Assembly (NCBI GenBank): GCA_000621185.1
Contig: KK211224.1
Coordinates: 358,679 to 422,678, forward strand
Source of the DNA: Franconibacter pulveris DSM 19144
GTDB lineage: Bacteria > Pseudomonadota > Gammaproteobacteria > Enterobacterales > Enterobacteriaceae
Direction of reading: 5' to 3'
DNA length: 64,000 nt
Under the pieces are notes generated by a model. The model did not search any database and had not been told where the DNA came from. It worked only from the letters and a program-made list of their open reading frames with translations. The translations under genes were made by a program, and so were the position numbers. This document shows, in pieces, positions 41,267-51,358 of this stretch (the stretch's first letter is position 1; every line of letters starts with the position of its first letter).

Positions 41267-42466
41267 ATGAATTCCTGCACCGCCGCTGCCGCAACGTCGG
41301 CACCTGCAAAAGCCGCCTGGCCCGCCGTATGGTCGCTCGGGCTTGGCGTATTTGGGCTTATCACTGCGGAGTTCCTTCCGGCAAGCCTGTTAACCCCGAT
41401 GGCGAACAGCCTTAGCATCAGCGAAGGCACCGCGGGCCAGGCCGTTACCGCCACCGCGCTGGTGGCGCTTTTCAGCGGCCTGCTCATTACCGCCGCCACG
41501 CGTAATATCGACCGCCGCTGGGTCCTGATCTTCTTCTCTTTTTTACAGGCCGTTTCCAGCGTGATGGTGGCGTGGGCGCCTTCGTTTGATCTGTTGCTGG
41601 TTGGCCGTTTGCTGCTGGGCGTGGCGCTGGGCGGTTTCTGGGCGATGTCTACCGCCACCGCAATGCGTCTGGTTCCCGCCGCGCAGGTGCCGAAAGCGCT
41701 GGCGATTATTTTCTCCAGCGTGTCGATGGCGACCGTCGTCGCCGCGCCGCTCGGCAGCTTCCTCGGCAATCTGATTGGCTGGCGGGCGGTCTTTGCGCTA
41801 ACCGCATTGCCGGGCGTGCTGGCGTTGCTCTGGCAGCTGTGGGTATTGCCGACCATGAAGCCAGAGAATGTCAGCAGCCTGCATACGCTGATAAAGGTGC
41901 TGAAGCGCCCGGGCGTGGTGGCCGGTCTGCTGTCCACGATCCTTATCTTCAGCGGCCACTTCGCCTTTTTCACCTACCTGCGTCCGTTCCTTGAAAAAGT
42001 CGCAGGGGCAGGCGTTGAGGCCATCTCGCTCATCCTTTTGGCTTTCGGCGTGGTGAACTTTATCGGCACGTCGCTTGCGGGGCATTTTATCTCCCGCAGC
42101 CTGCGTCATACTCTGGCGCTGGCGCCGGGCCTGATGGGCGTGCTCGCCCTGCTGCTGACGCTGTTTGGTCATCTGACACTGCTGGACGGCGTGCTGGTGG
42201 CGCTCTGGGGGCTGGCGTTCGGTATGGTGCCGGTCGGCTGGTCCACCTGGCTTGCCAGCACGGTGCCGGATGAAGCTGAAAGCGCGGGCGGCCTGCTGGT
42301 GGCTTCCATCCAGCTTGCAATAAGCGCAGGCGCTGCGGGCGGCGGAATTATCTTTGACATGAATGGCGCGACCGGGGTCTTTACCGGCAGCGCGCTGCTG
42401 CTGCTGGCCGCCATGGCGACAGTGCTGGTGGCGGTGAAAGTCAGACCGCTGCCAACCGCAGAATAA
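41267..42466 (+). CDS. MFS transporter, DHA1 family, NepI-like
   Basis: A 399-residue inner-membrane protein with twelve predicted helices. The family signature AEFLPASLLTPMANSLSISEGTAGQ after helix 1, the RNIDRRW loop between helices 2 and 3, and GRLLLGVALGGFWAMS follow the pattern of NepI (nucleoside efflux) and related sugar or drug exporters. GGAGATAAGTT precedes the ATG. It is divergent from the AraC regulator. The substrate is unknown; NepI-like purine ribonucleoside export is one possibility. Confidence 0.85.
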   Translation: MNSCTAAAATSAPAKAAWPAVWSLGLGVFGLITAEFLPASLLTPMANSLSISEGTAGQAVTATALVALFSGLLITAATRNIDRRWVLIFFSFLQAVSSVMVAWAPSFDLLLVGRLLLGVALGGFWAMSTATAMRLVPAAQVPKALAIIFSSVSMATVVAAPLGSFLGNLIGWRAVFALTALPGVLALLWQLWVLPTMKPENVSSLHTLIKVLKRPGVVAGLLSTILIFSGHFAFFTYLRPFLEKVAGAGVEAISLILLAFGVVNFIGTSLAGHFISRSLRHTLALAPGLMGVLALLLTLFGHLTLLDGVLVALWGLAFGMVPVGWSTWLASTVPDEAESAGGLLVASIQLAISAGAAGGGIIFDMNGATGVFTGSALLLLAAMATVLVAVKVRPLPTAE

Positions 42467-42469
42467 CGA

Positions 42470-42497
42470 AAGGGGCGCGCTATGCGCCCCTTGTTTT
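42470..42497 (+). terminator. Intrinsic terminator of the MFS gene
   Basis: Nine-base stem (42470-42478 with 42484-42492), five-base loop and TTGTTTT, four bases after the stop codon. Confidence 0.8.
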
Positions 42498-42616
42498 ACC
42501 TGCCTGTAAGCGCGTCAAAGATAAGGCGTGACTGCATTCACTCTTTTTATACATCGCTGATACCACTTCTTAACAATCGACTACTATAGGCCGGTTCTGT
42601 CAAGGGAGTGTTAACC

Positions 42617-43798
42617 ATGAAAGATGTCGTTATCGTTGGGGCTGCGCGCACGCCCATCGGCTGTTTCCAGGGGGCGCTCGCCTCCCGCTCCGCCGTGGAA
42701 CTGGGCAGCCTGGTGGTGGAGGCGCTGCTCGCCCGCACGGGACTCAACCCGCAATGGGTGGATGAGGTTATCCTGGGGCAGGTTTTAACCGCAGGCGCCG
42801 GTCAGAACCCGGCGCGGCAAACCGCCATCAAAGGCGGGCTGCCGACCACAGTTTCCGCCATCACCATTAACGACGTCTGCGGCTCCGGGCTTAAGGCGCT
42901 GCATCTGGCAACGCAGGCCATTCAGTGCGGCGAAGCCGATGTGGTTATCGCGGGCGGCCAGGAGAACATGAGCCGCGCGCCGCATGTGCTTATCGACAGC
43001 CGTACCGGCGCGCGCCTTGGCAACAGCCAGCTTATCGACAGCCTGGTGCATGACGGCCTGTGGGATGCGTTTAATGACTACCACATGGGCGTTACCGCCG
43101 AAAACCTGGCGCGGGAATATGGCATCAGCCGCGAGTTGCAGGACGCCTGGGCGCTCGCTTCGCAGCAAAAAGCGCGGGCGGCCATCGACAGCGGCCGCTT
43201 TCGCGATGAGATTGTCCCGGTTACGGTTGAGCAGCCGCGCGGCGCCGCTGTGGTCGTGGATACGGATGAACAGCCCCGTACCGACGCCAGCGCAGAAGGG
43301 CTTGCAAGGCTTGCGCCAGCGTTCGACAAAAGCGGCAGCGTAACGGCCGGCAACGCTTCCTCTATTAATGACGGCGCGGCGGCGGTCATGATGATGAGCG
43401 CCAGTAAAGCGGAAGAGCTGAACCTGCCGGTGATGGCGCGCATCCGCGCTTTCGCAAGCGTTGGGGTGGATCCGGCTTTCATGGGCATCGCCCCGGTTTA
43501 TGCCACGCGCCGCTGCCTTGAGCGGGCGGGCTGGCAGCTTGGCGAGCTTGATCTTATCGAGGCGAACGAAGCCTTTGCGGCGCAGGCGCTCTCGGTGGGC
43601 AAAGTCCTGGAATGGGATCAGCATAAAGTGAACGTTAACGGCGGCGCTATCGCGCTGGGCCACCCGATTGGCGCTTCCGGCTGCCGTATACTGGTGTCCC
43701 TGGTGCATGAGATGGTCAAGCGGCAGGCGCGTAAGGGGCTTGCCACGCTGTGCATTGGCGGCGGGCAGGGCGTGGCGCTGGCTATCGATCGCAATTAA
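42617..43798 (+). CDS. yqeF: Acetyl-CoA acetyltransferase (thiolase) YqeF
   Basis: Condenses two acetyl-CoA or cleaves acetoacetyl-CoA; a biosynthetic-type thiolase. The ATG at 42617 gives [15 protein letters not shown] and 393 residues, as in E. coli YqeF; AGGGAG is eight bases upstream and the in-frame GTG at 42608 is too close to it. The active-site residues are Cys in [11 protein letters not shown] near 88, His in [14 protein letters not shown] and Cys in LCIGGGQG near the end. It is a single gene with its own terminator. Confidence 0.94.
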   Translation: MKDVVIVGAARTPIGCFQGALASRSAVELGSLVVEALLARTGLNPQWVDEVILGQVLTAGAGQNPARQTAIKGGLPTTVSAITINDVCGSGLKALHLATQAIQCGEADVVIAGGQENMSRAPHVLIDSRTGARLGNSQLIDSLVHDGLWDAFNDYHMGVTAENLAREYGISRELQDAWALASQQKARAAIDSGRFRDEIVPVTVEQPRGAAVVVDTDEQPRTDASAEGLARLAPAFDKSGSVTAGNASSINDGAAAVMMMSASKAEELNLPVMARIRAFASVGVDPAFMGIAPVYATRRCLERAGWQLGELDLIEANEAFAAQALSVGKVLEWDQHKVNVNGGAIALGHPIGASGCRILVSLVHEMVKRQARKGLATLCIGGGQGVALAIDRN

Positions 43799-43818
43799 TA
43801 ATTTGACGGCCCTTCAAG

Positions 43819-43845
43819 CGCCTTCCTTGAGAAGGCGTTTTTATT
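43819..43845 (+). terminator. Intrinsic terminator of yqeF
   Basis: CGCCTTC/GAAGGCG stem with a five-base loop and a T run, 20 bases after the yqeF stop. Confidence 0.75.
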
Positions 43846-44198
43846 TCCCCGCAGGCATAAGTTCAGGCAATACGCCATTCATGTCTGACCTGGCAGGATG
43901 ATTTACTTTCCGGCGCTCCATGCTTTCTGAATTATTTTCCTGCCATTTGTCACGCCCTTTATTATTTATATCGATTTTATTTCATCCTTTTTGAAACAAA
44001 CGACGTTTCCAAAAGTAAATTACAAGAACGTTATTCAGAACGCCCTTATTTTGTGATCTGGCGCTTTATTAATGGCTATTTTTCTGACGTTTTAATGCGC
44101 GAAGTCACGCCCTGTTTTTTCGTTATTTTTGAAACAACCAATTACGATCGAGATCACTAAAATAATCGCACCTTAAAAATAAAATGCAGTTCCATAAA

Positions 44199-44217
44199 AA
44201 CGAAACGTTATTTTATT
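44199..44217 (+). promoter_or_regulatory. KdgR-like operator in front of kdgM
   Basis: AACGAAACGTTATTTTATT matches 15 of 19 positions of the remembered KdgR consensus AATGAAACATTGTTTCATT and ends one base before the kdgM ribosome binding site, where a bound repressor could block transcription. KdgR is the IclR-type repressor of pectin catabolism in enterobacteria. Confidence 0.6.
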
Positions 44218-44228
44218 AAGGGTGCTCT

Positions 44229-44909
44229 ATGTTTAAGAAAGCTCTGGGACTGGCGGTGCTTTGTGGCGCAACTTTTACGGCGCAGGCCGTCACCGTGGAT
44301 CTCCGTCATGAATATATCGACAGCGGTTCTAACGCTGACCGCGTAGCCGTGTCACACCGTTTTGAAAATGGTTTTGGTTTTGGCGTGGAAGCCAAATGGC
44401 GCTCCGGCGGTGACGACCAGTCTCGTCCTTTTAACGAAGTGGTAGGCAGCGGCCATGAAGATAATATTAGCTGGCGCTGGAAAGCGACGGATAATATTGC
44501 CATTACGCCGGGCTTTACGCTGGAAAGCGGCGACAGCAAAACCATTTATAAACCGAACCTGCATGTGCAATACAGTTTCGATAATGGCGTTTACCTCGCG
44601 GCGCGCTATCGCTACGAATATACCCGTGTGCCGGATGGCGCAGAAGAGGATGACCGCGTAAACCGTGGCGACGCCTGGGTGGGTTTTGCGCTGGGCGAAT
44701 GGCGTACTGAATTAAACTATGTCTACGCGAAAAGCGATCAGGGCTTTGCGCGTAATAACAATAAAAACTATTCCAACGAATATAACGCTAAAGTGGCTTA
44801 TAAAATTGATAAAAACTGGGCGCCTTATTTTGAAGTCGGCAACGTGGGTGTAAAAAGCACCGATGAGCGCCAGACACGTTTACGCGTCGGCGTCGCTTAC
44901 AGCTTCTGA
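44229..44909 (+). CDS. kdgM: Oligogalacturonate-specific outer-membrane porin KdgM
   Basis: Small monomeric beta-barrel porin for acidic oligosaccharides from pectin. The 226-residue precursor has a signal peptide (MFKKALGLAVLCGATF) cleaved after AQA, leaving VTVDLRHEYID. The body has the typical short amphipathic strands and basic pore residues, and the protein ends in the outer-membrane signature AYSF. It is the first gene of the oligogalacturonide block and is preceded by a KdgR-like box. Confidence 0.93.
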   Translation: MFKKALGLAVLCGATFTAQAVTVDLRHEYIDSGSNADRVAVSHRFENGFGFGVEAKWRSGGDDQSRPFNEVVGSGHEDNISWRWKATDNIAITPGFTLESGDSKTIYKPNLHVQYSFDNGVYLAARYRYEYTRVPDGAEEDDRVNRGDAWVGFALGEWRTELNYVYAKSDQGFARNNNKNYSNEYNAKVAYKIDKNWAPYFEVGNVGVKSTDERQTRLRVGVAYSF

Positions 44910-45009
44910 TAAAAAATTACCCTCGCTGAGTCTCCCCTGCTGTAAAAGGCAGGGGATAATTGATGTGCTTTTATATAAACCATGTTGTACTTATCTGCAA
45001 AATAATGGG

Positions 45010-45034
45010 CCGTCCTGCGGGACGGTTTTTTTAT
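45010..45034 (+). terminator. Intrinsic terminator of kdgM
   Basis: Six-base stem (45010-45015 with 45020-45025), four-base loop and seven T. A further hairpin without T run (44934-44940 with 44949-44955) lies between it and the kdgM stop. Confidence 0.75.
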
Positions 45035-45050
45035 TTATCCCGGCGGAAAT

Positions 45051-45077
45051 AAAAAGGCCCTCCCGCAAGGGGAGGGC
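45051..45077 (-). terminator. Intrinsic terminator of ogl
   Basis: Eight-base stem (45057-45064 with 45070-45077), five-base loop and on the minus strand a T run at 45051-45055, 30 bases after the ogl stop. Confidence 0.8.
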
Positions 45078-45106
45078 AAGGCCAGTTACGGAACCACTCA
45101 ATTAAT

Positions 45107-46282
45107 TCAGGCTTGCAGCATTTCACGTTGTTCAGGCAATTTCGCAATGTAGATTGCAGGCTTGCCATCTTTATCCGAGCTGAAGAGCACGGCGCTGTCG
45201 TCGGGGGTAAAAGAGGGATGCGGATGCGTGACCTGGCGGCTATTGGCAAACGTCGCCCATGAGGTATCGTGGCGTGCTACGCGGAAATAACGCTTGCGCG
45301 CCACGTCGAATACGTAGAGGTAAGGATCGTTGTCGATGGTGTAGCCGCCCGTGTCCTTCACATCTACCGGCGTGCCGGAACCGTCGCCCACCAGCAGCGT
45401 GCCCTCAACGTTGCTCATCAGATGGGAGCAGGCCGGTATCGGCATAATCTCTTCATTACGCTGGCTTTTTGGATCATAGCGATAAACCGTGCGCCCCTGT
45501 TTGCCCTTCAGGTAAGAGACGTAAACCAGCGCGGAACCGTTCGGCACCCAAAATTCATGGGTGCAGCTTTCGCCATCCGCATGCTCTTTTACCTTGCGAA
45601 CGTTGCTGCCGTCTTCATTGACCAGCCACATGCGCGCATCCACAAGATCGTGCGGACCTTCATGGCAGAACGCGACGGTATTGTCATCAAATGGACGGTA
45701 AATCGGGTGGCCGAGCCAGAGCTTCTCTTCGTGAATGGTCTGGCTTTCACCGGTTTGCAGATCCACGCGCAGCAGTCGACAATGCGGGCCTTTATGGAAG
45801 AAATCGTGAAAAATCTTCCAGTCGCTCAGCGGCACATAGTCGCTTTTCGCAATTTCGATGCCGACCAGTTTGGTGCAGTCGCTGTTGGCAACCCAGGTGC
45901 CATAGCCCACCCACTCTTGCGGCACGCGGTACACTTCACGCTCCGCCAGGGTTTGCAGATTCACTTCAAGCAGCGTGCGGTCATTTTTCACGTAATAGAG
46001 AAAAGCGTCGTCAGGAGACAGGAAGCCGCCGAAGGTGTTATCGCCAGCGCCTTCGGTTAGCTGTACCGCCTCGGCTTTCGCCAGGTTCAGTAAGTAGTAG
46101 TTCCAGTGCCCGTCGAATTCGCCTGCGAACAGCAAATGGCTGCCGTCGTTAAAAAAGCATTTCTGGTAGAAATAGTTACGGTGGCAGGTCACTTCCGGAG
46201 GCGTTAAGCGCGTCACTTCCGCCCCTGTATCCGGGTCACGGCTGACCTCATAGTTCAGTTTAACCCGCATGCCTTTCGCCAT
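45107..46282 (-). CDS. ogl: Oligogalacturonate lyase
   Basis: Cytoplasmic polysaccharide lyase of family PL22 that cuts saturated and unsaturated digalacturonate to 5-keto-4-deoxyuronate. The 391 residues form a seven-bladed beta-propeller. Conserved blocks are CHRNYFYQKCFFNDGS, DNTFGGFLSPDD, VGYGTWVANSDCTK, FCHEGPHDLVDARMW, ESCTHEFWVP with a catalytic/metal His, CSHLMSN and VTHPHPSFTPD. It is transcribed away from kduD, with a control region carrying several KdgR-like boxes between them. Confidence 0.96.
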   Translation of the reverse strand: MAKGMRVKLNYEVSRDPDTGAEVTRLTPPEVTCHRNYFYQKCFFNDGSHLLFAGEFDGHWNYYLLNLAKAEAVQLTEGAGDNTFGGFLSPDDAFLYYVKNDRTLLEVNLQTLAEREVYRVPQEWVGYGTWVANSDCTKLVGIEIAKSDYVPLSDWKIFHDFFHKGPHCRLLRVDLQTGESQTIHEEKLWLGHPIYRPFDDNTVAFCHEGPHDLVDARMWLVNEDGSNVRKVKEHADGESCTHEFWVPNGSALVYVSYLKGKQGRTVYRYDPKSQRNEEIMPIPACSHLMSNVEGTLLVGDGSGTPVDVKDTGGYTIDNDPYLYVFDVARKRYFRVARHDTSWATFANSRQVTHPHPSFTPDDSAVLFSSDKDGKPAIYIAKLPEQREMLQA

Positions 46283-46337
46283 AGTGCGCTCCTCGTTTGT
46301 CGGTCCGTGAATGTTTTCAAAAATAGAGTGTTAATTT

Positions 46338-46356
46338 ATCAAAACATTGTTTCAAT
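46338..46356 (-). promoter_or_regulatory. KdgR-like operator in front of ogl
   Basis: ATCAAAACATTGTTTCAAT contains thirteen consecutive consensus bases (AAACATTGTTTCA) and lies 56 bases upstream of the ogl start. It is one of the strongest boxes in the window. Confidence 0.65.
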
Positions 46357-46638
46357 GTGTGTGACTGTGGGCGCACTTTCGTTTTATGGCTTTGCTTATC
46401 CAGCACAAATTCTCCTGTAGCGGCTTGCGTTTATTTTTATGGTTTTGCTTATGCGCTTTCACACTTTTTTCGTTTTAGCGCAGCCATAGTATGGCTGCTC
46501 TCTCTTAAGGTAAACGATGGGTCAGGTAATAATAACTATTATTATCAATAGTTTAAAAAATTCATCGTTAACAGGCCGAAAGAGAAAAATAGGATAAGCG
46601 TGATCGGAACATCAAATTAGACAGGAATCTCGAAGAAA

Positions 46639-46657
46639 ATTGAAACATTGTTTTAAG
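46639..46657 (+). promoter_or_regulatory. KdgR-like operator upstream of kduD (distal)
   Basis: ATTGAAACATTGTTTTAAG matches 15 of 19 consensus positions with an unbroken GAAACATTGTTT core, about 200 bases before the kduD start. Confidence 0.6.
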
Positions 46658-46706
46658 TATAATTGAAAACGTGTTTCGGTAAGTTTAATATGATGCCATT
46701 GATGAA

Positions 46707-46725
46707 AACGAAACGATGTTTTGTT
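46707..46725 (+). promoter_or_regulatory. KdgR-like operator upstream of kduD (proximal)
   Basis: AACGAAACGATGTTTTGTT keeps the GAAAC and GTTTT halves at the right spacing, about 130 bases before the kduD start. It is a weaker match than the distal box. Confidence 0.5.
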
Positions 46726-46856
46726 GATAAGGCAAGCAACGGTTCGTCCACGTTATCGCTGTTTTCCGCTGGGTTTCAGGGGAGCGATGCGAACTGCGGA
46801 CAGCGTAATTACAGTCACGCCTGTTCGTGACAGGCTCGATTAACAAGGAAACACAC

Positions 46857-47618
46857 ATGATTCTGGATGCATTTTCTCTTCAAGGTAAAGTCGCTGTAGT
46901 ATCCGGTTGCGACACCGGTCTGGGTCAGGGCATGGCTATCGGGCTTGCTGAAGCGGGTTGCGATATTGTCGGCATCAATATCGTTGAACCGACGGAAACC
47001 ATCGAGCGCGTTACCGCGCTGGGCCGTCGTTTTCTGAGCCTGACCGCAGACCTGCGTAAAATTGATGTTATCCCTGAGCTTATTGAACGCGCGGTAGCGG
47101 AGTTCGGCCACGTTGACGTGCTGGTAAATAATGCGGGGCTGATCCGTCGTGACGACGCGATTAACTTCAGCGAGCAGGACTGGGATGATGTGATGAACCT
47201 GAACATCAAGAGCGTCTTCTTTATGTCCCAGACCGTGGCGAAGCAGTTTATCGCCCAGGGCAACGGCGGCAAAATCATTAATATCGCCTCCATGCTCTCT
47301 TTCCAGGGCGGCATCCGTGTGCCTTCTTACACCGCCTCGAAAAGCGGCGTCATGGGCATTACTCGCCTGATGGCGAACGAATGGGCGAAGCACAACATCA
47401 ACGTTAACGCCATCGCGCCGGGTTATATGGCGACGAACAATACCCAGCAGTTGCGTGCTGATGAACAGCGCAGCGCCGAGATTCTCGACCGTATCCCGGC
47501 GGGCCGCTGGGGTCTGCCGAGCGATCTGATGGGGCCGGTGGTGTTCCTTGCCTCCAGCGCTTCCGACTACATCAACGGCTACACCGTGGCGGTAGATGGC
47601 GGCTGGCTGGCGCGCTAA
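46857..47618 (+). CDS. kduD: 2-dehydro-3-deoxy-D-gluconate 5-dehydrogenase
   Basis: SDR enzyme that reduces 3-deoxy-D-glycero-2,5-hexodiulosonate (DKII) to 2-keto-3-deoxygluconate in pectin catabolism. The ATG at 46857 gives MILDAFSLQGKVAVVSG and 253 residues, identical in length to E. coli KduD. The cofactor motif is GCDTGLGQG, followed by NNAGLI, IASMLSFQGG and the catalytic YTASKSG. KduI, usually adjacent in other enterobacteria, is missing here. A terminator follows. Confidence 0.95.
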   Translation: MILDAFSLQGKVAVVSGCDTGLGQGMAIGLAEAGCDIVGINIVEPTETIERVTALGRRFLSLTADLRKIDVIPELIERAVAEFGHVDVLVNNAGLIRRDDAINFSEQDWDDVMNLNIKSVFFMSQTVAKQFIAQGNGGKIINIASMLSFQGGIRVPSYTASKSGVMGITRLMANEWAKHNINVNAIAPGYMATNNTQQLRADEQRSAEILDRIPAGRWGLPSDLMGPVVFLASSASDYINGYTVAVDGGWLAR

Positions 47619-47633
47619 GCGCGAGCGATGTGT

Positions 47634-47663
47634 AAAAAAGCCTCCCTGTGCGGAGGCTTTTTT
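47634..47663 (+). terminator. Intrinsic terminator of kduD
   Basis: GCCTCC/GGAGGC stem extended by A:T pairs (47634-47645 with 47652-47663), six-base loop and a T run, 15 bases after the kduD stop. Confidence 0.85.
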
Positions 47664-47763
47664 ATTGCCAGCCTATGGAGGAAACGGCGGGCGGCGCTGC
47701 GGCTTTCAGCCGGCATTGAGGGGGAAGGTAAATCCGGGCGAGCGTGTTTCGCCCTTCACTCTG

Positions 47764-47789
47764 CCCCTCTCTCCACAAAGAGAAAGGGG
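47764..47789. repeat. CT/AG-rich imperfect palindrome
   Basis: Ten-base stem with one mismatch (47764-47773 with 47780-47789) around a six-base loop, of the same kind as the element at 24593-24618. Confidence 0.45.
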
Positions 47790-47948
47790 GCGGGGTCGCG
47801 GGCGGCCAAAAGCCTGCTCGCTTTTCTCCTGTCAGGGTGAGGGCGCGTCAACTTGTCGCATGAGCTACTATGCCAACACAGCGCCGCTGCGAGCGCTGCG
47901 TAAGCGTGAACAGTGCGAAGCGCTCGCCTCACGCCTCTCCCGGAAAGG

Positions 47949-47978
47949 CAAAAAAATACCCCGCCGTAAACGGCAGGG
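47949..47978 (-). terminator. Intrinsic terminator of the tog operon
   Basis: On the minus strand an eight-base stem with one G-T pair (47971-47978 with 47959-47966), four-base loop and a T run (complement of the A run near 47950-47956), 22 bases after the togB stop. Confidence 0.75.
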
Positions 47979-48000
47979 CAGGGATACGCTACCAACGCGC

Positions 48001-49290
48001 TTAACGCGCGGCGCGGCGCAAGATACGCTCCGCCTGGCGCTGGAACTCGGCGGCGGTCTCTTCCACCGATTTCTGGCCGTAGTCGATATACTGCAGCGCG
48101 GTGCCGAACTGCGAAACGATCTGTGGGTCGTCAAAGTAAGGCGAAACCGCAAGCGTCGTCGGCAGCGACTGCGCCAGCTTCAGGCCCGCGACAGACGGAT
48201 CTTCATCTTTGATAACGCCCTCTTTAGTCAGTTGTTCTACCGCCGCTTTGCTCAGCGGCACGCCGCGTTCAAGGCCAAGCGCCGCCACCCCTTCCTTGCT
48301 GTTCAGCAGGAAGTTAATCAACTGCGCGGCTTCTTTCGGGTGCTTAGTCGATTTGCCAATCGACAGCATCTGCGCCGGTTTAAAGAACAGGCCCGCGTCT
48401 TTGGCTTCCGGCAGCATCGGGTAGGCGCCGAGCTCCAGCTTCGCCGGCGGCTTCAGGTTGTCGGAGTATTTCGTGATGGTGGAGTTCCACATATAAGTGC
48501 CAGCCCACTCGCCCTGGATCCACGGCTTCATCTCATACATGTTGCTCTTGCCAAACGAGGCGTAGTACTTGGTATCCGGCATCACGTGGCTGTCGATTAG
48601 CTTTTTGTACATGCCGAAAAACTCAACCCACTGCTCCTTGCTGTAGGCGAATTTTTTGGTTTTCTCGTCAACGGCCGCCAGGTTGTATTTCTGCACCATG
48701 TAAGAGTTGAGCAGCGCGAGCACGTCCTGATGCTCCAGCACGACCGGGTAATACTGTTTGCCGAGCTTGCTTTCAAAGGCTTTCCCCGCCGCCATCAGCG
48801 CATCCCAGGTTTTTGGGTATTCCACGCCCGCTTTTTTCCAGGTTTCATTGTTGTAATAGAACACGCGGGCGGTAACGGAAATCGGAATGCCGTTGAGCTT
48901 GCCGTTAACGGTGGTGGACTGCAGCTCTTTCGCGTCGAACTGGCTTAGGTCGATAATCTCTTTAACCTGGTTGAGATCGTAAAAGCCGTCGCCGTTTTTC
49001 GAGAAAATGGGCAACCAGTTCCAGTTAGTCTGCATTACGTCCGGCTCGGTGCCGCCCGCAATCTGAGTGGTGAGGCGCGAGAGGTGCCCGTCCCAGCCGG
49101 TATATTCTGGCTTCACGCTGATGTCCGGGTGCTGCTTGTGAAACTCCTCCAGCGCTTTCAGCGTCACCTGGTGACGGCCGTTGCCGCCCCACCAGGACAT
49201 ACGCAGGTCGACGTTTTCCGCCGCCAGAGAAGGGAAAGCGCAGAGGGTGAGGGTAGAGGAAATTGCTGCGCCCAGTAGTAATTTTTTCAT
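48001..49290 (-). CDS. togB: Oligogalacturonide ABC transporter, substrate-binding protein
   Basis: Periplasmic binding protein of the carbohydrate ABC family (SBP_bac_1) for pectic oligomers. The ATG at 49290 gives MKKLLLGAAISSTLTL, a signal peptide cleaved after SLA near residue 23; a 16-codon upstream extension in the open frame is not expected. The mature part begins ENVDLRMSWWGGNGRH, and the TEPDVMQTNWNW segment is typical of uronide binders. It is 429 residues. It is the last gene of the togMNAB operon. Confidence 0.92.
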   Translation of the reverse strand: MKKLLLGAAISSTLTLCAFPSLAAENVDLRMSWWGGNGRHQVTLKALEEFHKQHPDISVKPEYTGWDGHLSRLTTQIAGGTEPDVMQTNWNWLPIFSKNGDGFYDLNQVKEIIDLSQFDAKELQSTTVNGKLNGIPISVTARVFYYNNETWKKAGVEYPKTWDALMAAGKAFESKLGKQYYPVVLEHQDVLALLNSYMVQKYNLAAVDEKTKKFAYSKEQWVEFFGMYKKLIDSHVMPDTKYYASFGKSNMYEMKPWIQGEWAGTYMWNSTITKYSDNLKPPAKLELGAYPMLPEAKDAGLFFKPAQMLSIGKSTKHPKEAAQLINFLLNSKEGVAALGLERGVPLSKAAVEQLTKEGVIKDEDPSVAGLKLAQSLPTTLAVSPYFDDPQIVSQFGTALQYIDYGQKSVEETAAEFQRQAERILRRAAR

Positions 49291-49303
49291 TATTGGACTC
49301 CTG

Positions 49304-50431
<1,128 letters not shown>

Positions 50432-50443
50432 GATATTCCCTCG

Positions 50444-51358
50444 TTAACCTTTAATTCCGCTGCTGGCCACGCCCTGCACGAAGTAACGCTGGGCCAGGAA
50501 GAAGACGATGATGGACGGCAGAATGGAGATGCTCGCCATTGCCAGAATTTCGTTCCACGGCGCCCCTTCGGTGACGTCGATGGACATTTTGAGCGCCAGC
50601 GCGATGGGGTATTTATCCACGCTGTAGACGTAGATCAGCGGCCCGATAAAGTCGTTCATCGACCACATAAACTGGAACAGCGCGACCGAAATCATGGCGG
50701 GTTTGAGGATCGGCACAACCACGTACCACAGCACCTGGAACGAGTTGCAGCCGTCGATTTGCGCCGCCTCTTCCATGTCGCGCGGTACGCCGCGCAAAAA
50801 CTGGATCAGCATGAAAACGAAGAAACCCTGGGTGGCGAAAGCCATCGGCAGCCAGAGCGGCAGATAGCTGTTGAGCATGCCCATTTCGCGGAACATCAGA
50901 TACTGCGGAATCAGCAGCACGGTGCTCGGCAGCAGCATGGTGGCGATAAGCGTGGCGAACCAGAACTTCTTCCACGGGATCTCAAAGCGCGCGAAGCCGT
51001 ACGCCACAACGGTGGAAGAGATAACAGTCAGCACCACTTTTGGGATCACATACTTAAACGTGTTCAGCATGTAGTGGCCGAAGTTGTACTCGGTGCCGGT
51101 TTTCCAGCCGTTAATAAAGCCATCCCAGGTGGCGTGGGTCGGCCACAGACCGAGCGTTGTGAAAATCTCATGGTTCGGCTTAAACGACGCTGAAAACATC
51201 CAGGCCAGCGGGTAGAGCATCAGCAGGCCGACAAACAGCAAAATCACGTAGCGGATGGCGCGGCTCACTTTTTCGCGTCGCAGGGTGCGCGCCACTTCGC
51301 GGTCGGCGTTGCTTATGGCAGGCCGCGGCGAGAGTTGTTCCTGTTGAATATCAGCCAT
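50444..51358 (-). CDS. togN: Oligogalacturonide ABC transporter, permease TogN
   Basis: Inner-membrane permease of the MalG type, 304 residues with about six helices. The coupling EAA loop reads EEAAQIDGCNSFQVLWYVVVPILKP near residues 195-220. GGAGG precedes its ATG. The start overlaps the togM stop by eight bases, suggesting coupled translation of the two permeases. Confidence 0.93.
   Translation of the reverse strand: MADIQQEQLSPRPAISNADREVARTLRREKVSRAIRYVILLFVGLLMLYPLAWMFSASFKPNHEIFTTLGLWPTHATWDGFINGWKTGTEYNFGHYMLNTFKYVIPKVVLTVISSTVVAYGFARFEIPWKKFWFATLIATMLLPSTVLLIPQYLMFREMGMLNSYLPLWLPMAFATQGFFVFMLIQFLRGVPRDMEEAAQIDGCNSFQVLWYVVVPILKPAMISVALFQFMWSMNDFIGPLIYVYSVDKYPIALALKMSIDVTEGAPWNEILAMASISILPSIIVFFLAQRYFVQGVASSGIKG

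Larger units (their letters stand above)
43799..44228. other. yqeF-kdgM intergenic region
   Basis: A 430-base gap. It begins with the yqeF terminator (43819-43845: seven-base stem, five-base loop, T run). The rest is AT-rich with several GAAAC/GTTTC half-sites (near 43992, 44006 and 44130). A KdgR-like box at 44199-44217 is listed separately. AAGGG at 44218-44222 is the kdgM ribosome binding site. No gene was seen. Confidence 0.55.
46283..46856. other. ogl-kduD divergent control region
   Basis: A 574-base AT-rich region without a gene. It contains three good KdgR-like boxes (46338-46356, 46639-46657 and 46707-46725, listed separately) and a weaker GAAAACGTGTTTC palindrome at 46665-46677. The first box faces ogl and the others face kduD. 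AAGGA at 46845-46849 is the kduD ribosome binding site. Confidence 0.6.
47619..48000. other. kduD-togB intergenic region
   Basis: A 382-base gap between convergent kduD and togB without a credible gene. It holds the kduD terminator (47634-47663), a CT/AG-rich imperfect palindrome (47764-47789) typical of short dispersed enterobacterial intergenic repeats, and the togB terminator on the minus strand (47949-47978). The GC-rich filler between shows no coding pattern I can support. Confidence 0.5.

Noticed and set aside
47596..48600. 334-codon plus-strand open frame
   Set aside because: It runs out of kduD, through two terminators and antisense to togB; low-complexity arginine-rich product.
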